Source: Xanthostigma xanthostigma (lineage: Eukaryota > Arthropoda > Insecta > Raphidioptera > Raphidiidae). From it: a stretch of 64,000 nucleotides of DNA. Position numbers and translations under genes: made by a program. Where the stretch lies: NCBI GenBank assembly GCA_963575645.1, contig OY754467.1, forward strand, positions 37,755,108-37,819,107, given 5' to 3'. Below the pieces are notes generated by a model, which was not told where the DNA came from, did not search any database, and saw nothing but the letters and a program-made list of their open reading frames with translations. Each line of letters opens with the position of its first letter. The first letter of the stretch is position 1. This document shows, piece by piece, positions 22,636 to 34,052 of the stretch.

Positions 22636-22858
22636 ATTGGTAGATTGCCACCGTTTTTTCGTCAACTTACGTTGCAAAATTGGTTTCCACGAAAAGCGCT
22701 TCTATTTTAACGCAATAATATATAGCCTACGTTCATTCTGAAGGTTCATTCTAAATAGCGGTGAAAATTTTTTTCAAATAGGTGCGGTGGTTCCAGAGAT
22801 TACTCTCTACATACATACAAACTCACAACATTCGCACTCTTTATAATATTAGTATAGA
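22636..22858 (-). mobile_element. Helitron-like element, 3' truncated
   Basis: On the minus strand it starts A^TCTATACTAATATTATAAA at 22858 and runs to GGCAATCTACC. The GC hairpin and CTAG end are missing. It is the same family as 47419-47662. Confidence 0.75.
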
Positions 22859-23222
22859 TTTGATTTTCGTATTAAAACAAACGTTGTTAATTACGTTTCG
22901 ATATTTCATTGGCAAAGTTATTAGAATTATTTTGTATTTCAAAATTGGTTTTACCTAGTTATACATCCAGTGGCGTATCAAGATAGAGCTATAGAGGCAC
23001 GTGGCCTCTTACCAAGTATGCCTCCTCCAAAACGCCAAATGAATTATGTCTAGAATTTTGAAAAAAAATAGTTATTGTAGATTATACAAACTCGACAGCA
23101 GAGATCATAAGCGTCTTTGAAAAATATCAGACAAATAAAATGCTGATAAAATTTGTTAGTTTTTTTTTAAATTAGAGCACATTAATATATAACTTTTATG
23201 ATATAAAAATATTATTTAATAA

Positions 23223-23875
23223 TTTTACCATTCCAACCCACAAGTGGGGAATGGTATTAGTTTAGGTCAAAAATCACTTTTCAAAAATTTTACAATATCT
23301 TTCCGTTTTGAGGTCCCTCGAATCCAAAAAACATATTTTTGGAAAAACTCTGTGCGTCTGTTAGTCTGTTTATCTGTTTGTCTGTGAACACGATACAGGT
23401 CAAACGGATGAGCGGATCAAAACCAAATTTTACGAGGATTTTTGGTATGCAAATATGAAGAGCCCTATTGTTTTTGGGGGAAATCGACCCATGCGTAGAA
23501 GAGATATTTGCTATAAGGGTGTTTTTTATATAATAATGGTATACTTTTCATAACGGATTATTATTTTATTTATTTTTTCAAGAAAGTTTCGTTAAAAAAA
23601 TTTTTCTAAACTTTATACTTTCGGAAATATTTTGAAAATAAAAAATCAGCCGTTCTTTTGTTTCATGGATCTGTCTGAATTAAATGCATGCTTTGATTAA
23701 CGTGGAACATATTATGTAGGTAACCATGGCAACGAATAGCAAATATCATATTGAATACTAGCAATTACCCGCGTCACCTCACACGATATCAGAAATTTTA
23801 TTTTCTTTATTATAATCAAATGTCAACATTTTTGAAGTTGGAATGGTCCCGTCGCCCAATTGGCAGGAATTTTTA
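23223..23875 (+). mobile_element. Dispersed element F, copy 1
   Basis: About 650 bp, repeated on the minus strand at 36444-37127 and 53367-53995 and in part in both arms of the palindrome at 62.3-63.8 kb. The ends share short inverted text (ATTCCAACCCA at the left; ATTCCTGCCAATTGGG read inward from the right). A terminal hairpin ACCATTCC...GGAATGGT sits at the left end. No protein is encoded. Confidence 0.7.
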
Positions 23876-24434
23876 TATCAATATAACCGGCATTACCCTT
23901 TTATAAGTTTCACTTACTGACCTTGGACCCTTTAAGCATTATACAATCGAAAATAAAATAAAATCCTTATAAAAAGCTAATGAATTTATAAAACATAAAA
24001 AATATATACCTATGTTGCGTTATGTTTAGTAATGTGAAAGGTAAACAAAGCGAAATAAAGGAAATTAATTTATATTTAACAGGAAATCAATGTAAATATT
24101 TCATAATGAATTAAATAACATGCGACCTTGACATTGCCTATAGCAGTTTTTTTATCATGTGCGGTATAATATTTCAGTTCTCTTTTATTCATTTCACTGG
24201 CCGCCGTTGTTTAAGGGTGGGGTTCGAGGAGGATAGGTCAACTGACTGAACAGTGAACACGCGTCTAATAGGATAATCTTAATGCAAATTAATTCCCTTA
24301 ATCCGTGAGCTTAAAAGAGGTCATCGCGGCATGCACGGGCAAACGACAGTGGCGTAACAACAGAAAACTCCTCAAAGTTAAATAATAGAAATCGTAAAAT
24401 AACAAAGTTTTGAGGTCGGCACCAATTTCATATA
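23876..24434. other. Intergenic, nothing recognised
   Basis: AT-rich; no gene-like frame. Confidence 0.4.
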
Positions 24435-25308
24435 CAGGATGATCCATTTTAATCTTTCCAGGCAGATATTTAAAAATAGTGGGGTTAAAAAAAAGTTTCC
24501 AATAAAAGTTGTACGGTTGGTAGGGGGACATCGCTCGGAGGCACAATCATCCCCCTTACTCCTAACCCTCCTCGAGGGATGAGGGTAAGTCGAATTTTTT
24601 AAATAGCAATCCCCATTTGTTATGACGTATTTTGATTGAATTGGCAAAAAAATACAACTTTTGTTGGAAACTTTTTTTTCGAAAATACAAATCTGTTAAG
24701 TTACCGAGCTGTCAAAATTAAATTTTTCAAAGCTCAATGGGAAGGTAATTGAGAAAATTGCTGGTGAAAAATAATTTTTCTTGAGTTTTTCATGGACAGG
24801 ACGGGATTTTCGAGATTTGAAGAGGGGTCAACTGTCAAATTTCCGTTGACAGAATTGTTGACAGCGAGAATGAACTCTTGCGGAAATACGATATGATATA
24901 ATGATCCAAAAATATTAATAGATAGATATTAATAGAAAATCCCGTCCTGTCCATGAAATACTCAAGAAAAATTATTTTTCACTTGTAATTTTCTCAATTA
25001 CCTTCCCATTGAACTTTGTAAAATTTGACTTTGACAGCTCGGTAACTTGACAGATTTGCATGTTCAAAAAAAAAGTTTCCAACGAAAGTTGTATTTTTTT
25101 GCCAACTCAATCAAAATACGTCATAAAAATGGGGGATGCTATTTCAAAAATTCGACTAATCCCCACCCTACGAGGAAGGTTGTAGGTAAGGGGGATGATT
25201 GTGCCCCTAACCTATTCCTCTAACAACCGTACAACTTTTGCTGGAAACTTTTTTTTAACCCCACTGTTTTCAAATATCTGCCTGGTAAGATTAAAATGGA
25301 TCACCCGG
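24435..25308. mobile_element. 874-bp TA-flanked foldback
   Basis: Ends CAGGATGATCCATTTTAATC and its inverse finishing CACCCGG, with TA on both sides (24433-24434, 25309-25310). The arms extend about 380-400 bp each, with a short AT-rich centre near 24900. The small frames inside are products of the inverted structure. It is probably a Tc1/mariner-type MITE. Confidence 0.8.
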
Positions 25309-25359
25309 TATACCTTAGTGCTAGTAATAAAATGTGTACCGACCTCAAAATTTTATATT

Positions 25360-25773
25360 TCCCTTTTTTGAAGGAATTTCAATTTTTTTTAAGTTTTTTA
25401 TTTTTAACTTTTTAGTTTAAGGCAAAGTAGGTAAAGTCGATTTTTTTTTTTTTTTTTGTGAAAAATAATTTTTTCCCATAAAGTTGCTGAATCGATTTTG
25501 CTAAAATTTATATGGGACCAATTTTTAGGGCATCAAAATCTAATTCGGTTTTGAGTATCATTCAAAATCTCTGAAAATACCTCCCTTTACAGATTTTCTT
25601 ATCGGTTGTAAGAAAATTTCGTTTTAATTAAACATAGGTAGGTATACTTAGATATAAATATGAAATTAAGATTCTGGAGGGGGTAATTTCTACGCCCTCA
25701 AAACGAACAGCCAGACGGACGGACATGATGAAATTTTAAGTGTTTCGTTTTTTTGCCATTTGACCACGGAACC
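25360..25773. repeat. Dispersed repeat fragment
   Basis: It ends with GCCATTTGACCACGGAACCC and has a GCCAGACGGACGGACATGAT stretch upstream, text typical of dispersed insect repeats. The family is not determined. Confidence 0.4.
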
Positions 25774-26387
25774 CTAATAATAATAATAATAATAATGTTT
25801 ATTTGTTGCGCCATTATATAAAATGGATACAAAACGTCAGTACAATTAAAACATGTTAAAATAATTATTAATCCGATAGCAAGTCATTATTTTATAGAAT
25901 ATGGAACTATATTAATTATGTATTGTTTCAGTTTTTTATCAAAATCTTTGGAATCTCTTATTAATTTTGGGACATTGTTATACATTTTATAACCAAGATA
26001 GGTGGCACTCTTTTCAAAGAAAGTCGTGTTATGCTTTATGCTGTAATTCTTTGGGCGCGTATTATAAGTACTATTGTTTCTATTTTTGTTATCGACTGCA
26101 GCTATTTTGTGTATATAATTAAGCAAATCTATTGCATAAATTGCGTAATACGTTGGAATACCATTATTCTTAAAAATGTGTCGACAAGTTTCTCTACGTT
26201 TTAAGTTAAAAATTAACCTTATTATTTTCTTTTGAATGATAAATATTCGGTCTTTGTCTTTCGACATTCCCCAGATAATAATAGCATAATTGATTGTAGA
26301 CGCAATGTACGCATAATAGAATGTCAGCAACATTTTTTGGTCAAAAATATTTTTCATCTGTTTCAGTCGATAATAGTAAATTGATAA
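25774..26387 (-). mobile_element. 5'-truncated LINE with (TTA)n tail
   Basis: On the minus strand a decayed reverse-transcriptase C-terminus is followed by about 90 bp of 3' sequence and a (TTA)n tail (plus strand 25774-25795, TAATAATAA...). Simple-repeat tails mark several non-LTR retrotransposon clades. The 5' end is cut at about 26387. Confidence 0.75.
25887..26387 (-). pseudogene. LINE reverse-transcriptase C-terminal fragment
   Basis: The open part encodes about 166 residues with the layout seen after the RT palm in jockey/CR1-like LINEs: FYYAYIASTINYAIIIWG, then QKKIIRLIFNLKRRETCRHI, an NTRPKNYSIKHNTTFFEKS-like stretch, and YNNVPKLIRDSKDFDKKLKQ near the end. The catalytic YADD part is absent, so it cannot work. 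A stop at 26388-26390 closes the frame upstream. Confidence 0.75.
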
Positions 26388-26751
26388 TCAAATGATAATC
26401 AAATTGTTTAACTGAGGTAGCGTGAGCCACTGCGCTGCAAAACATAAGAGCGAGACCTCAATATTAGTCATACAATCTTACACAGTTTATTACCCCCAAG
26501 AGAACTGTAAAACTAAGTCATCCCCGATCGCAGTAAACCTTGCTGCACCCCAGCCAACTACTTGTTGGTTGGCACCCTTGCGACTGCAATGAGTGGTGAC
26601 CTGTCGGCACCCGGCACCTATTGTCGTACCTCAGACAAGGATGCACAGCTTAGACGAATGTATCACAAAGATCGGTGACTGACTTTGATAAAAAAAATCG
26701 ACTGGACACCCCTCTAGGAAATAAAATAAACAATTTTCCCATTAAAATATT
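26388..26751. other. Intergenic, nothing recognised
   Basis: Contains a duplicated GATAATCAAAT word (about 26383-26402) and a moderately GC-rich part near 26530-26640. No gene is supported. Confidence 0.4.
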
Positions 26752-27050
26752 TTTTTTACACGACTCATAAAATAGCTGTTTTTCATGCTTGTAAAGCTGT
26801 CGTAAAATTATCCTTTTTCTCACTAGTGCGTAAAATAAAACAAGAGAAATGCAATTTTACCAATCCAATAGCGATATATCTGTCAGTTGAATCCATACGA
26901 GCAACAGAGGAGCAAAGTATAAGCTTTTTTTTCGTAAGCAATCCAAATTTCCAATATGGTCGAACTGTCAGATATTTAAAATCTATATTATTTTATAAGA
27001 GGTATGTGCAAAAAATGTAGTGCGTATCTTGTTTTCAATGATATTATGAT
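26752..27050 (+). repeat. Dispersed repeat G, copy 1
   Basis: It shares TTTTCATGCTTGTA...CACTAGTGCGTAAAATAAAA and a later ATGTAGTGCGTAT-like end with 33660-33910, 51685-52030 and 57738-58060. No clear terminal inverted repeat or gene is seen. Confidence 0.6.
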
Positions 27051-27106
27051 CCGGATTGCTGTTAAAACGCGCCGGTCGCTCATTTACGAACGAGTTCCAT
27101 AAACTA

Positions 27107-27415
27107 CAGTTAACCCGCGGTAATCCGGCCTCTGTCTAATCCGGACCTCCTTATAATCCGACATTCGTACATCAGTGCATGCAAAGCACATTTATTGCGG
27201 CAAATCTTCTCCAAAACATGCTTAGATATTATGTTGTGACTTGCTTGCGGCACAGTGACTTTTGAAGTGTATGTAATTTGCCGGATTACAAGGCACTCCT
27301 TTTTAAAAAAGTTCTGGACTATACAAGGGGTCGGGGGCAAAACTCTGTAGTCCGACAATTTCTACCATTCGACACAGCCTTGTAAAACGTTTGTCGAAGT
27401 ATCGCGGGTTAACTG
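27107..27415. mobile_element. pogo/Tigger-like MITE
   Basis: 309 bp with ends CAGTTAACCCGCG and CGCGGGTTAACTG; TA precedes the left end (27105-27106), TT follows the right. ATCCGG-type words recur in both subterminal parts. The end sequence resembles Tigger/pogo termini. No transposase survives. Confidence 0.65.
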
Positions 27416-27673
27416 TTACTAATTATAATGTTTACTAGCGGTCCTGCCCGGTTTCACCCGGGTGCAAAAGAACTAGTGGGGAGGGGCATGAGTACATACA
27501 TTCATCTTAGTTTACCGAGATTAATGTTGTGCCCAAATTTCATGATGATCGGAGTTACCGTTCAAAAGTTTTTGTCGGACGGGAAAATTTTGAGTTACAT
27601 CAACATTTTTCATTGATGCTCTACTCCTGTTGGTCGTAGCGTGATATTATGTAGCCTATAGTCTTCCTTGATA

Positions 27674-28384
27674 GATAGATAAAAATACTGTATTTAACAA
27701 AAAAGACTTGTTATTACAGGTGGTTGGATTAACCCAACCAGAATATAGCACTTCAAAATTACAAATGTGATTTAAATTTAGATAGCGAACAAAACATAAA
27801 AGAATTATTTTATAATCCTACAAGTTCTAATTTTTTAATAATTGTAATACTTATATGACTTTCCGTTTGTAGATAAATTACTCGAACAGCATAAATGATC
27901 TTATTTTTATGGCATTAGTTATAAAATTAAATATGTCATTTAGTTTGTCAACTGAGTTAAAGTCAAATAGAAGTTTATGAAAATTGTGGACAGTGCATGG
28001 GCCAGTAATATATTTATTGAGAAAAGCTTCTCTGCATGTGGTGTAGTCAGGGCATTCCAGTAAGAAGTGAAACATGTTCTCATTCTTAATCATATTGCAG
28101 ACCCTACAAGTTTTCATAGTGTTGAAAGAGTAACTATTCCCGTTATAAAAGAAACGAACATATTCATTGCCTGACATCCTTAGTTGGCTTACGATTCTAA
28201 GCTTGATTATATTTACATTAAAAGTTAAATATTTGGCTGCGGTATTGGCCGGTATTAGGTCGCTGTATATATAACTATATGAGGAGTTAAAACTTCTATA
28301 CATATCCTGCTGTACTAATTTATTGTGAAAAGCCTGTAAGACATTATGTTTTTCTTTTTTTATAGATGTATGGTTTTGTTCGAT
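27674..28384 (-). mobile_element. 5'-truncated LINE inserted in the Helitron
   Basis: CCTTGATA occurs on both sides (27666-27673 and 28385-28392), an 8-bp duplication. The element's 3' end on the minus strand is a short (TATC)n tail. The open part (27878-28384) runs to the truncation point. Confidence 0.75.
27878..28384 (-). pseudogene. LINE ORF2 C-terminal fragment with zinc-finger-like tail
   Basis: About 168 codons are open from the truncation to a normal stop. The sequence has the C-terminal look of LINE ORF2: SYIYSDLIPANTAAKYL, LRIVSQLRMSGNEYVRFFYN, then C-R-V-C...H-F-L-L-E-C-P (CX2C...HX4C). The RT and endonuclease parts are missing. It may belong to the same broad LINE group as the 25.9-kb fragment, but the two cover different regions and tails, so one family cannot be shown. 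Confidence 0.7.
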
Positions 28385-28637
28385 CCTTGATAAATGAGCT
28401 GTCCAACAAAAAAAAATTCAATTCGAACCAGTAGTTCCTGAGATTAGCGCGTTCAACCAAACAAACAAACTCTTCAGTTTTATATATTAGTATAGATATA
28501 AAAAGTATGGTCATCTTAATCATTTATTGATGATGACCAACTAAAATCATGGGCACGTTGATAAGGTGGATAAAAAAATATTTTCGTTTTTTTTTAACTA
28601 AATAATGTTGAAAATTTATTTATATTTTATTAATTAA

Positions 28638-29195
28638 CTAGCGGCCCTGTACGTGCATCGCTACGTATAAAGTGAAATAATAAAACAATTTAATTGGAAC
28701 ATCTATCTATCTATCTATCTATTTTATTAATTGCTAGCTATTTTAAAATATACATGGGCGTATATGTGTGTATGTCGAGCACTCCAGCTGCGCCGTCGTG
28801 CTCGAAAAAAAATAGCGTAAAGTATTCGTGGATAACTGGTCTTTAAAACAGTTGCTCTATTTCGAGCACTCCGGCTGCGCCGTCGTGCTCGAATGCTATT
28901 GAATTGTAGCTTATATGAAACGTTGCGCCATCTATTGAATATTCATTCAATCCAGTCAACAGGTATCGCCATCTGTTAGAATCCTTTGGAGCTAACAGAT
29001 AATTATGACTGTCAAGGAATAGACAAATAATTTGCAATAAAATAATATTGCGACTATAAATTGAAATGTAAGCTATCCTATCTTTCAAGTTGGGTCGAAT
29101 TGCACACGGTGTGCAAATCAAATTTAAAATCGGTTCAGTAGTTTAGGAGTTCATCGCGGGCAAACAACGTGACACGTAATTTTTATATATAAAGA
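28638..29195 (-). mobile_element. Complete short Helitron-like element
   Basis: On the minus strand: A^TCTTTATATATAAAAATTAC at 29195 and ...GGGCCGCTAG^T at 28638, inserted between A and T. 558 bp. The interior holds an ATCT microsatellite and two copies of a hairpin TCGAGCAC...GTGCTCGA (28777-28806, 28861-28890). No Rep/helicase. Confidence 0.8.
28697..28722. repeat. (ATCT)n microsatellite
   Basis: Five to six ATCT units inside the Helitron. Confidence 0.8.
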
Positions 29196-29521
29196 TTTTC
29201 AATTGTATTTATTTATTTACAATTCATGTTTTTTGAAAATAAATGTCCTAACTATAAACTGTAACATTTTTAAAAGAACGGACTGTATGCAAACACCCAA
29301 TTTTGGAGAACATAAGGTGGCTAAACGTCACGTCTGTGCATTTAAGACGTTTAAGAAAATATTTGATGGTCCGGAAAAGTTCCGGTGAAAGTCGTAAAAC
29401 AAATTTTATAGCTGTAAGGACAAGACGTGTGTATATATTTTATTTTATAATATATTATGCATGTATGCAGGTATCCCATCGGATATAAACTTATAGAAAT
29501 ACTTGCTTATAGTCATAGTAA

Positions 29522-29892
29522 AGGCCGCTCCATACGAGGCTAGAAACGCTGCTAGATTCCCTGCTAGATTTGCCTACTAGTTTTCTTGATTGCTGTTATG
29601 TGCTCGCTTCACACGAAACGTCTTTCCAAGCTAGCTTTGTGAATAAATCTGGTGCGCGCTCAGTGACCGTTCAAATATAAACAGAGCAAAACGTGTCTGT
29701 TTTCTTACTCTGAGCAGAATGGCCACGTGCGACAAGATACTGCTTCCTGATTGGTTCTTGCTCATACCTAGCAGCGAACCTAGCAAGGAAAATAGCTCAT
29801 GTTCTAATTTTAAGACCTATCTTGTGAGCTAGCAGGCCAGCCCGCAGTGACGTCATTTCTAGCTGCGTTTCTAGCCTCGTGTGCACCGGCCT
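29522..29892 (+). mobile_element. Harbinger/Tourist-like MITE, family A copy 2
   Basis: 371 bp, ends AGGCCGCTCCATACGAGGCT and ...GTGCACCGGCCT, with TAA on both sides (29519-29521, 29893-29895). The interior matches the other family A copies. Confidence 0.85.
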
Positions 29893-29990
29893 TAAGTCTG
29901 GTTTTCATCTTCCACGCGGTCAACGACTAACGATCAAATTAACGCTGGATACCAAGTGTGAACATGTTATAATTCGAAAGTCGAGAATTA

Positions 29991-30417
29991 TTAAGAGTAT
30001 TCGTCCCTGCAAATACCCCCTGCACCCTTCATCTCAAATCTTTTCCCTTCGCCTAAAAACGGTTCGCGCTCCCCCGACGCTATTTTTAAAGCTAGAGGGT
30101 TCTGGTAAACGCCAAATGAAAGACAAAGAATCAGACTACAGATCCTTCAGGCGAATTTTTTGAAAAACAGTTTCGCCTACGTGTGAAATATTACGCAACT
30201 TATTATTTTTTTCAAAAGGTTGTAAGTTTTTTCAGGATTTTTTTTCAAAAAATTCGCCTGAAGGATCTGTAGTCTGATTCTTTGTCTTTCATTTGGCGTT
30301 TACCAGAACCCTCTAGCTTAAAAAATAGCGTCGGGAGAGCGCGAACCGTTTTTAGGCGAGGGGAAAAGATTTGAGATGAAGGGTGCAGGGGATATTTGCA
30401 GGGACGAATACTCTTAA
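29991..30417. mobile_element. TTAA-flanked inverted repeat
   Basis: Two 177-bp arms (29991-30167 and 30241-30417), almost identical, face each other across about 73 bp. TTAA is the outermost shared tetranucleotide, then GAGTATTCGTCCCTGC. TTAA is the piggyBac target, so a piggyBac-type MITE is possible. The arms give look-alike 56-residue frames on both strands, which is a symmetry effect and not a gene. Confidence 0.75.
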
Positions 30418-30458
30418 CCGTATTCAACTATTTCGACAACATGAAGCTACTCGTGTAA

Positions 30459-30904
30459 AGACCGCTGCACACGAGGCTGGTTTTGCCGTCAGATTCCTTA
30501 ATAGATTTGACTATTAGTTTTCAAGCACTGATTTTTATGATGACTTTTATGTGTTGGCTTCACACGATGCATTTATTGAAGTGTGCTTTGTGGATGGGTT
30601 TAGTGCGCGCACAGTGATAGAATGTCAACAAAAGTGGAAGTTTATTGTCTCTGAACGGAACACTATGGCACAATGTTTGTTTGTGGGCGTTTGTTCAAGT
30701 CGCCCACGTGACAAGATACTGTTTCCTGACTGGTTCTTTCTTAAAATAAGCAGACGACCAAGCAATAAAAATAGCCCCGGTTCCAATGATGAAATCTATC
30801 TTGTGAGCTCGTAGGCGTCTTTTCTTCTTTGTAACCCGCACGGCAGCCAGCCCAAGTCCCAGCAGAGTTTCTAGCGGCAAAACTAGCCTCGTGTGCAGCG
30901 GCCT
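30459..30904 (+). mobile_element. Harbinger/Tourist-like MITE, family A copy 3
   Basis: 446 bp, ends AGACCGCTGCACACGAGGCT and AGCCTCGTGTGCAGCGGCCT. The flanks are TAA and TTA, so one flank has mutated or the ends recombined. Confidence 0.8.
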
Positions 30905-32414
30905 TTAGTAGTGTTGTCCAGTAGTCAGAGCTTAATAGTGTCGGCAAAAGGCAGAATTAAAATAATATCCGTTTTGTTACAATTGACAATTATCGCATTG
31001 TACTGATTTAATATAAATACACTAAATAAAATAGTGTTTATAAAAAACTGCTTTTTTAAGTGACGTGTTCACCGTTCAGGAAGAGATATTTTACTGTATA
31101 TATATATTGCCTTTGTTATATTATGCTGTTGAATAATAAAGGCTTGAAAAACGCCCTTTGCGCAGAAAATACATATTTAAAACAATACAAAAAAAAAATT
31201 TAAAAAACGTCAATAGAAAACAGGCATCCATTTGTCTAGAACAACAATAGCGTGAGGAGATGCTTTAAATATTTAGTACATAATTCACTTGATGTACAGT
31301 GTGTTCAAATAAAAATGCAGTGTACCTGGCACTTTTATGTGCACTTTATGTGCTGCGTTTTGACACTTGATGCTTTCTGTCAAGTAGAAAGAAATGCGTA
31401 ATGGCGGGAATTAAAATAACGCAAGTTCGTTCAGAGAAGATTGCTCTTCTTTTGTTAGATCAAAATTTGCTTTATTTGGCAGGGCGTAATAGCTGTGCAG
31501 ATTTACATGGTGTTCAAAAATGTATTTTTTTGAGCTTAACACCTATATTGATATATTATTTTTTAATAATAAATTTAACTGGTGTACCCGTGCAAAACTT
31601 TTTGACATGTATCTTCATATTGTTTTAGAAAATCGATATTTTTACACAGATCTACGACAATAATTTTATTCTTCTTGTATTAGTTTCCATTTACAGTTAT
31701 TTTTCTTTTGATTTAGCTTGATCCATCAAGTTGTCTATATATTCAAAGGAAATGTGAGATTTGTTTATTGTTGTCATTGTTACTCCGCAAGAGCTGTTAG
31801 AATTATTTTTTTTTAAATCTAACCTCATTAAGATACATTTACGAGTTTCACTATTTTTTCCTGATCTGAGACCAAATTTTATACTCGGTAAAGTCTATGT
31901 TATATTTAAAAACTCTATTTTGCCATTAAATTAACATAAACTTACACTTTCTTATATCATTTGGAAAATAAAATAAAATTTTAATTGTCTATTAATATGT
32001 TGAAAATTCGCATTAAAAAACTAACTAATTTAAATATACACTTCAATTGTCTAAGTCAACTTGTCAAACTGTTTGCATAATCTCCGAAATATGTATTTAT
32101 TTGCATTTCTCTCACACTCATGTATCATGAACATCGATGGATTTTCATCTCTGTTTACGTTCCTCTTTACCCCGCTACCCCCTCGTCTTTTTTACTATTA
32201 TCGCTTGAAATCAGCCCTTTTAACGAAATTACACAAAAATAAATAGTTATAATACATCTGTGAACTAAAGGCTTCAGTTAAAAAAGAATTGTGTCAATCG
32301 GTTAAGTAGAGATCGGCTTGAGAAATAGGGCATGTGTTTTAAATATATGCCTAGATAATTATAATCCCAAAAAGGTCGATGTCTCGGTAAACCTGGTGGC
32401 TCTTTTTAATTATA
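30905..32414. other. Intergenic, nothing recognised
   Basis: AT-rich; the small frame at 31401-31628 has no recognisable domain and is not called. Confidence 0.4.
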
Positions 32415-33190
32415 CAAGGTGTTAGAAAAGTCCCGGAACCCCGAAAAATCTCGTAGACGATGCATGGAATCAAAAAACGTGAAAACACGTAAAAAATATT
32501 TTTTTGAGAGCTATTTAATGAGACCACACATGACCTGCCATCCCCCACCCAGCGGGTGGGGCGGTGGGCACCCCTATTTTTTATTGCAGATTCGGATTTT
32601 ACTACAAAAAATACCTTCGGCCAGTGTGGTGTATATCTTTCTTCATACCTCTGTCGTAAGCACGCGTATTAAATACATTAATTAATTACGTATATTAATT
32701 ACATACAAACACAGACAAAGCAAGCTTTGAATTTATACGTTAATACACAAATGACAGCTATTCGCGATTATTAGCCTAAATTTAATAGGGGTGTCATTAG
32801 TGATATCATTGAATGGCTTTAAAAAAGTATTAGATACGTGCTTTTTCGTGACCCTCTTTGATGCCAATTTTTATTTGATCGTTTCGAGAAATAATTGACT
32901 TTTTTTATTTTTCGCGATTACTGCGACATGTGTCGCGGATAAACAAAAAGAGTTCAAGTAAAATTTACGTATTTTTTGTAGTAAAATCCGAATCTGCAAT
33001 AAAAATTAAGAGGGTCCATTTAAAAATGCAAAGCTGTCCACCGCCCCACTCGCTGGGTGGGGGGTGGGGGGCCATGTGTGGTCTCATTGAATATCTCTCA
33101 AAAAAATATTTTTTACGTATTTTCACGTTTATGGATTCCATGCATCGTCTACGAGATTTTTCGGGGTTCCAGGACTTTTCTAGCACCCTG
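32415..33190. mobile_element. TA-flanked foldback with captured centre
   Basis: Ends CAAGGTGTTAGAAAAGTCC and GGACTTTTCTAGCACCCTG with TA on both sides (32413-32414, 33191-33192). Arms of about 200 bp. Between them (about 32615-32810) is a diverged copy of the repeat at 5.8-6.0 kb, so the foldback carries foreign sequence. Confidence 0.8.
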
Positions 33191-33659
33191 TATACTAAAT
33201 TCAGCATTGTTTACTTATCGTAGCTTTCTCTCTGTATTAGGAAAAAAATCAGTAAAGTTGTTTGCTGGTCGTTGTTTTAATTCGTTTTGTTTCAAAACTC
33301 TAATTTAGGTGGAGAGAGTGTGCTGAAATATTTTATTATGCCAATGCGAGCCAACTGTCCATTTTTCAAATCCGGAAATGTAAATTAAATTCCCCTTTTG
33401 ACCTCCCTCGCCTCTCGACACGATCAGCAAATTGGATTGAAGAATGCAATTTTGTATTGTAGACAAGCGAAAAGTTTTGAAACTTTATCAAACTTTTCAC
33501 AATTTGTTTTAAATATGATTACGCTGAATAAGTGAGTAAAGTTCAAATGATTTATTATTTCTGTAATTTAACATAACCTAATTTCAAAATTAAAAACTAA
33601 TTGTGAAAATTATTTCTTAAAATCCAGTACTGTTATTTGGTGTTTTAAAACAACATCCT
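33191..33659. other. Intergenic, nothing recognised
   Basis: No gene or repeat was identified. Confidence 0.4.
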
Positions 33660-33910
33660 TAATAAAGTAAACATTTTATTTTTGCACGACCGCCTATAAA
33701 ATAGCTACTTTTCATGCCTGTGTTGCGGTTATTAAATTATCTTTTTTTGAACTAGTGCGTAAAGTAAAATAATTCGATTTTACAAATCCAATAGGTAGTA
33801 ATTTTGTCAGTTTCTATTTAAATCAATATGAACAAAAGAGAAACAGTCCACATATAATTCCAATATGGCCGAATTGAGCTGTCAAAAATATTACACATAT
33901 ATAAATAGTT
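33660..33910 (+). repeat. Dispersed repeat G, copy 2
   Basis: Shares CTTTTCATGCCTGT, then ACTAGTGCGTAAAGTAAAAT, and the later CAATATGGCCGA-type text with the other G copies. Confidence 0.6.
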
Positions 33911-34052
33911 GAATAATGGGAACTTGGACTAAATAATGCAAATGCCAAATTTTACTAATTTCCAACGTGTCGTAGCATCTAACACAATAGGTATACATGT
34001 CGGCCAGACTTGTAAAATATTTGAGAAAAAGTTATTCCAAAATAAAAATTCC

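Larger units (their letters stand above)
27435..28496 (-). mobile_element. Helitron-like element carrying a LINE
   Basis: On the minus strand it starts A^TCTATACTAATATATAAAA (28496) and ends with the hairpin CACCCGGGTGAAACCGGG and CTAG^T (27435). A 711-bp LINE fragment sits inside (27674-28384). Without it the Helitron is about 350 bp and encodes nothing. Confidence 0.8.

Noticed and set aside
28695-28900. Spaced identical hairpins as a CRISPR-like array
   Set aside because: Only two copies, inside a Helitron in a eukaryotic context.
29879-30427. Two similar small proteins on opposite strands
   Set aside because: They arise from the two arms of one inverted repeat.
32930-33308. Several 80-97 codon frames on both strands
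   Set aside because: They lie in the foldback arms at 32.4-33.2 kb and mirror each other.
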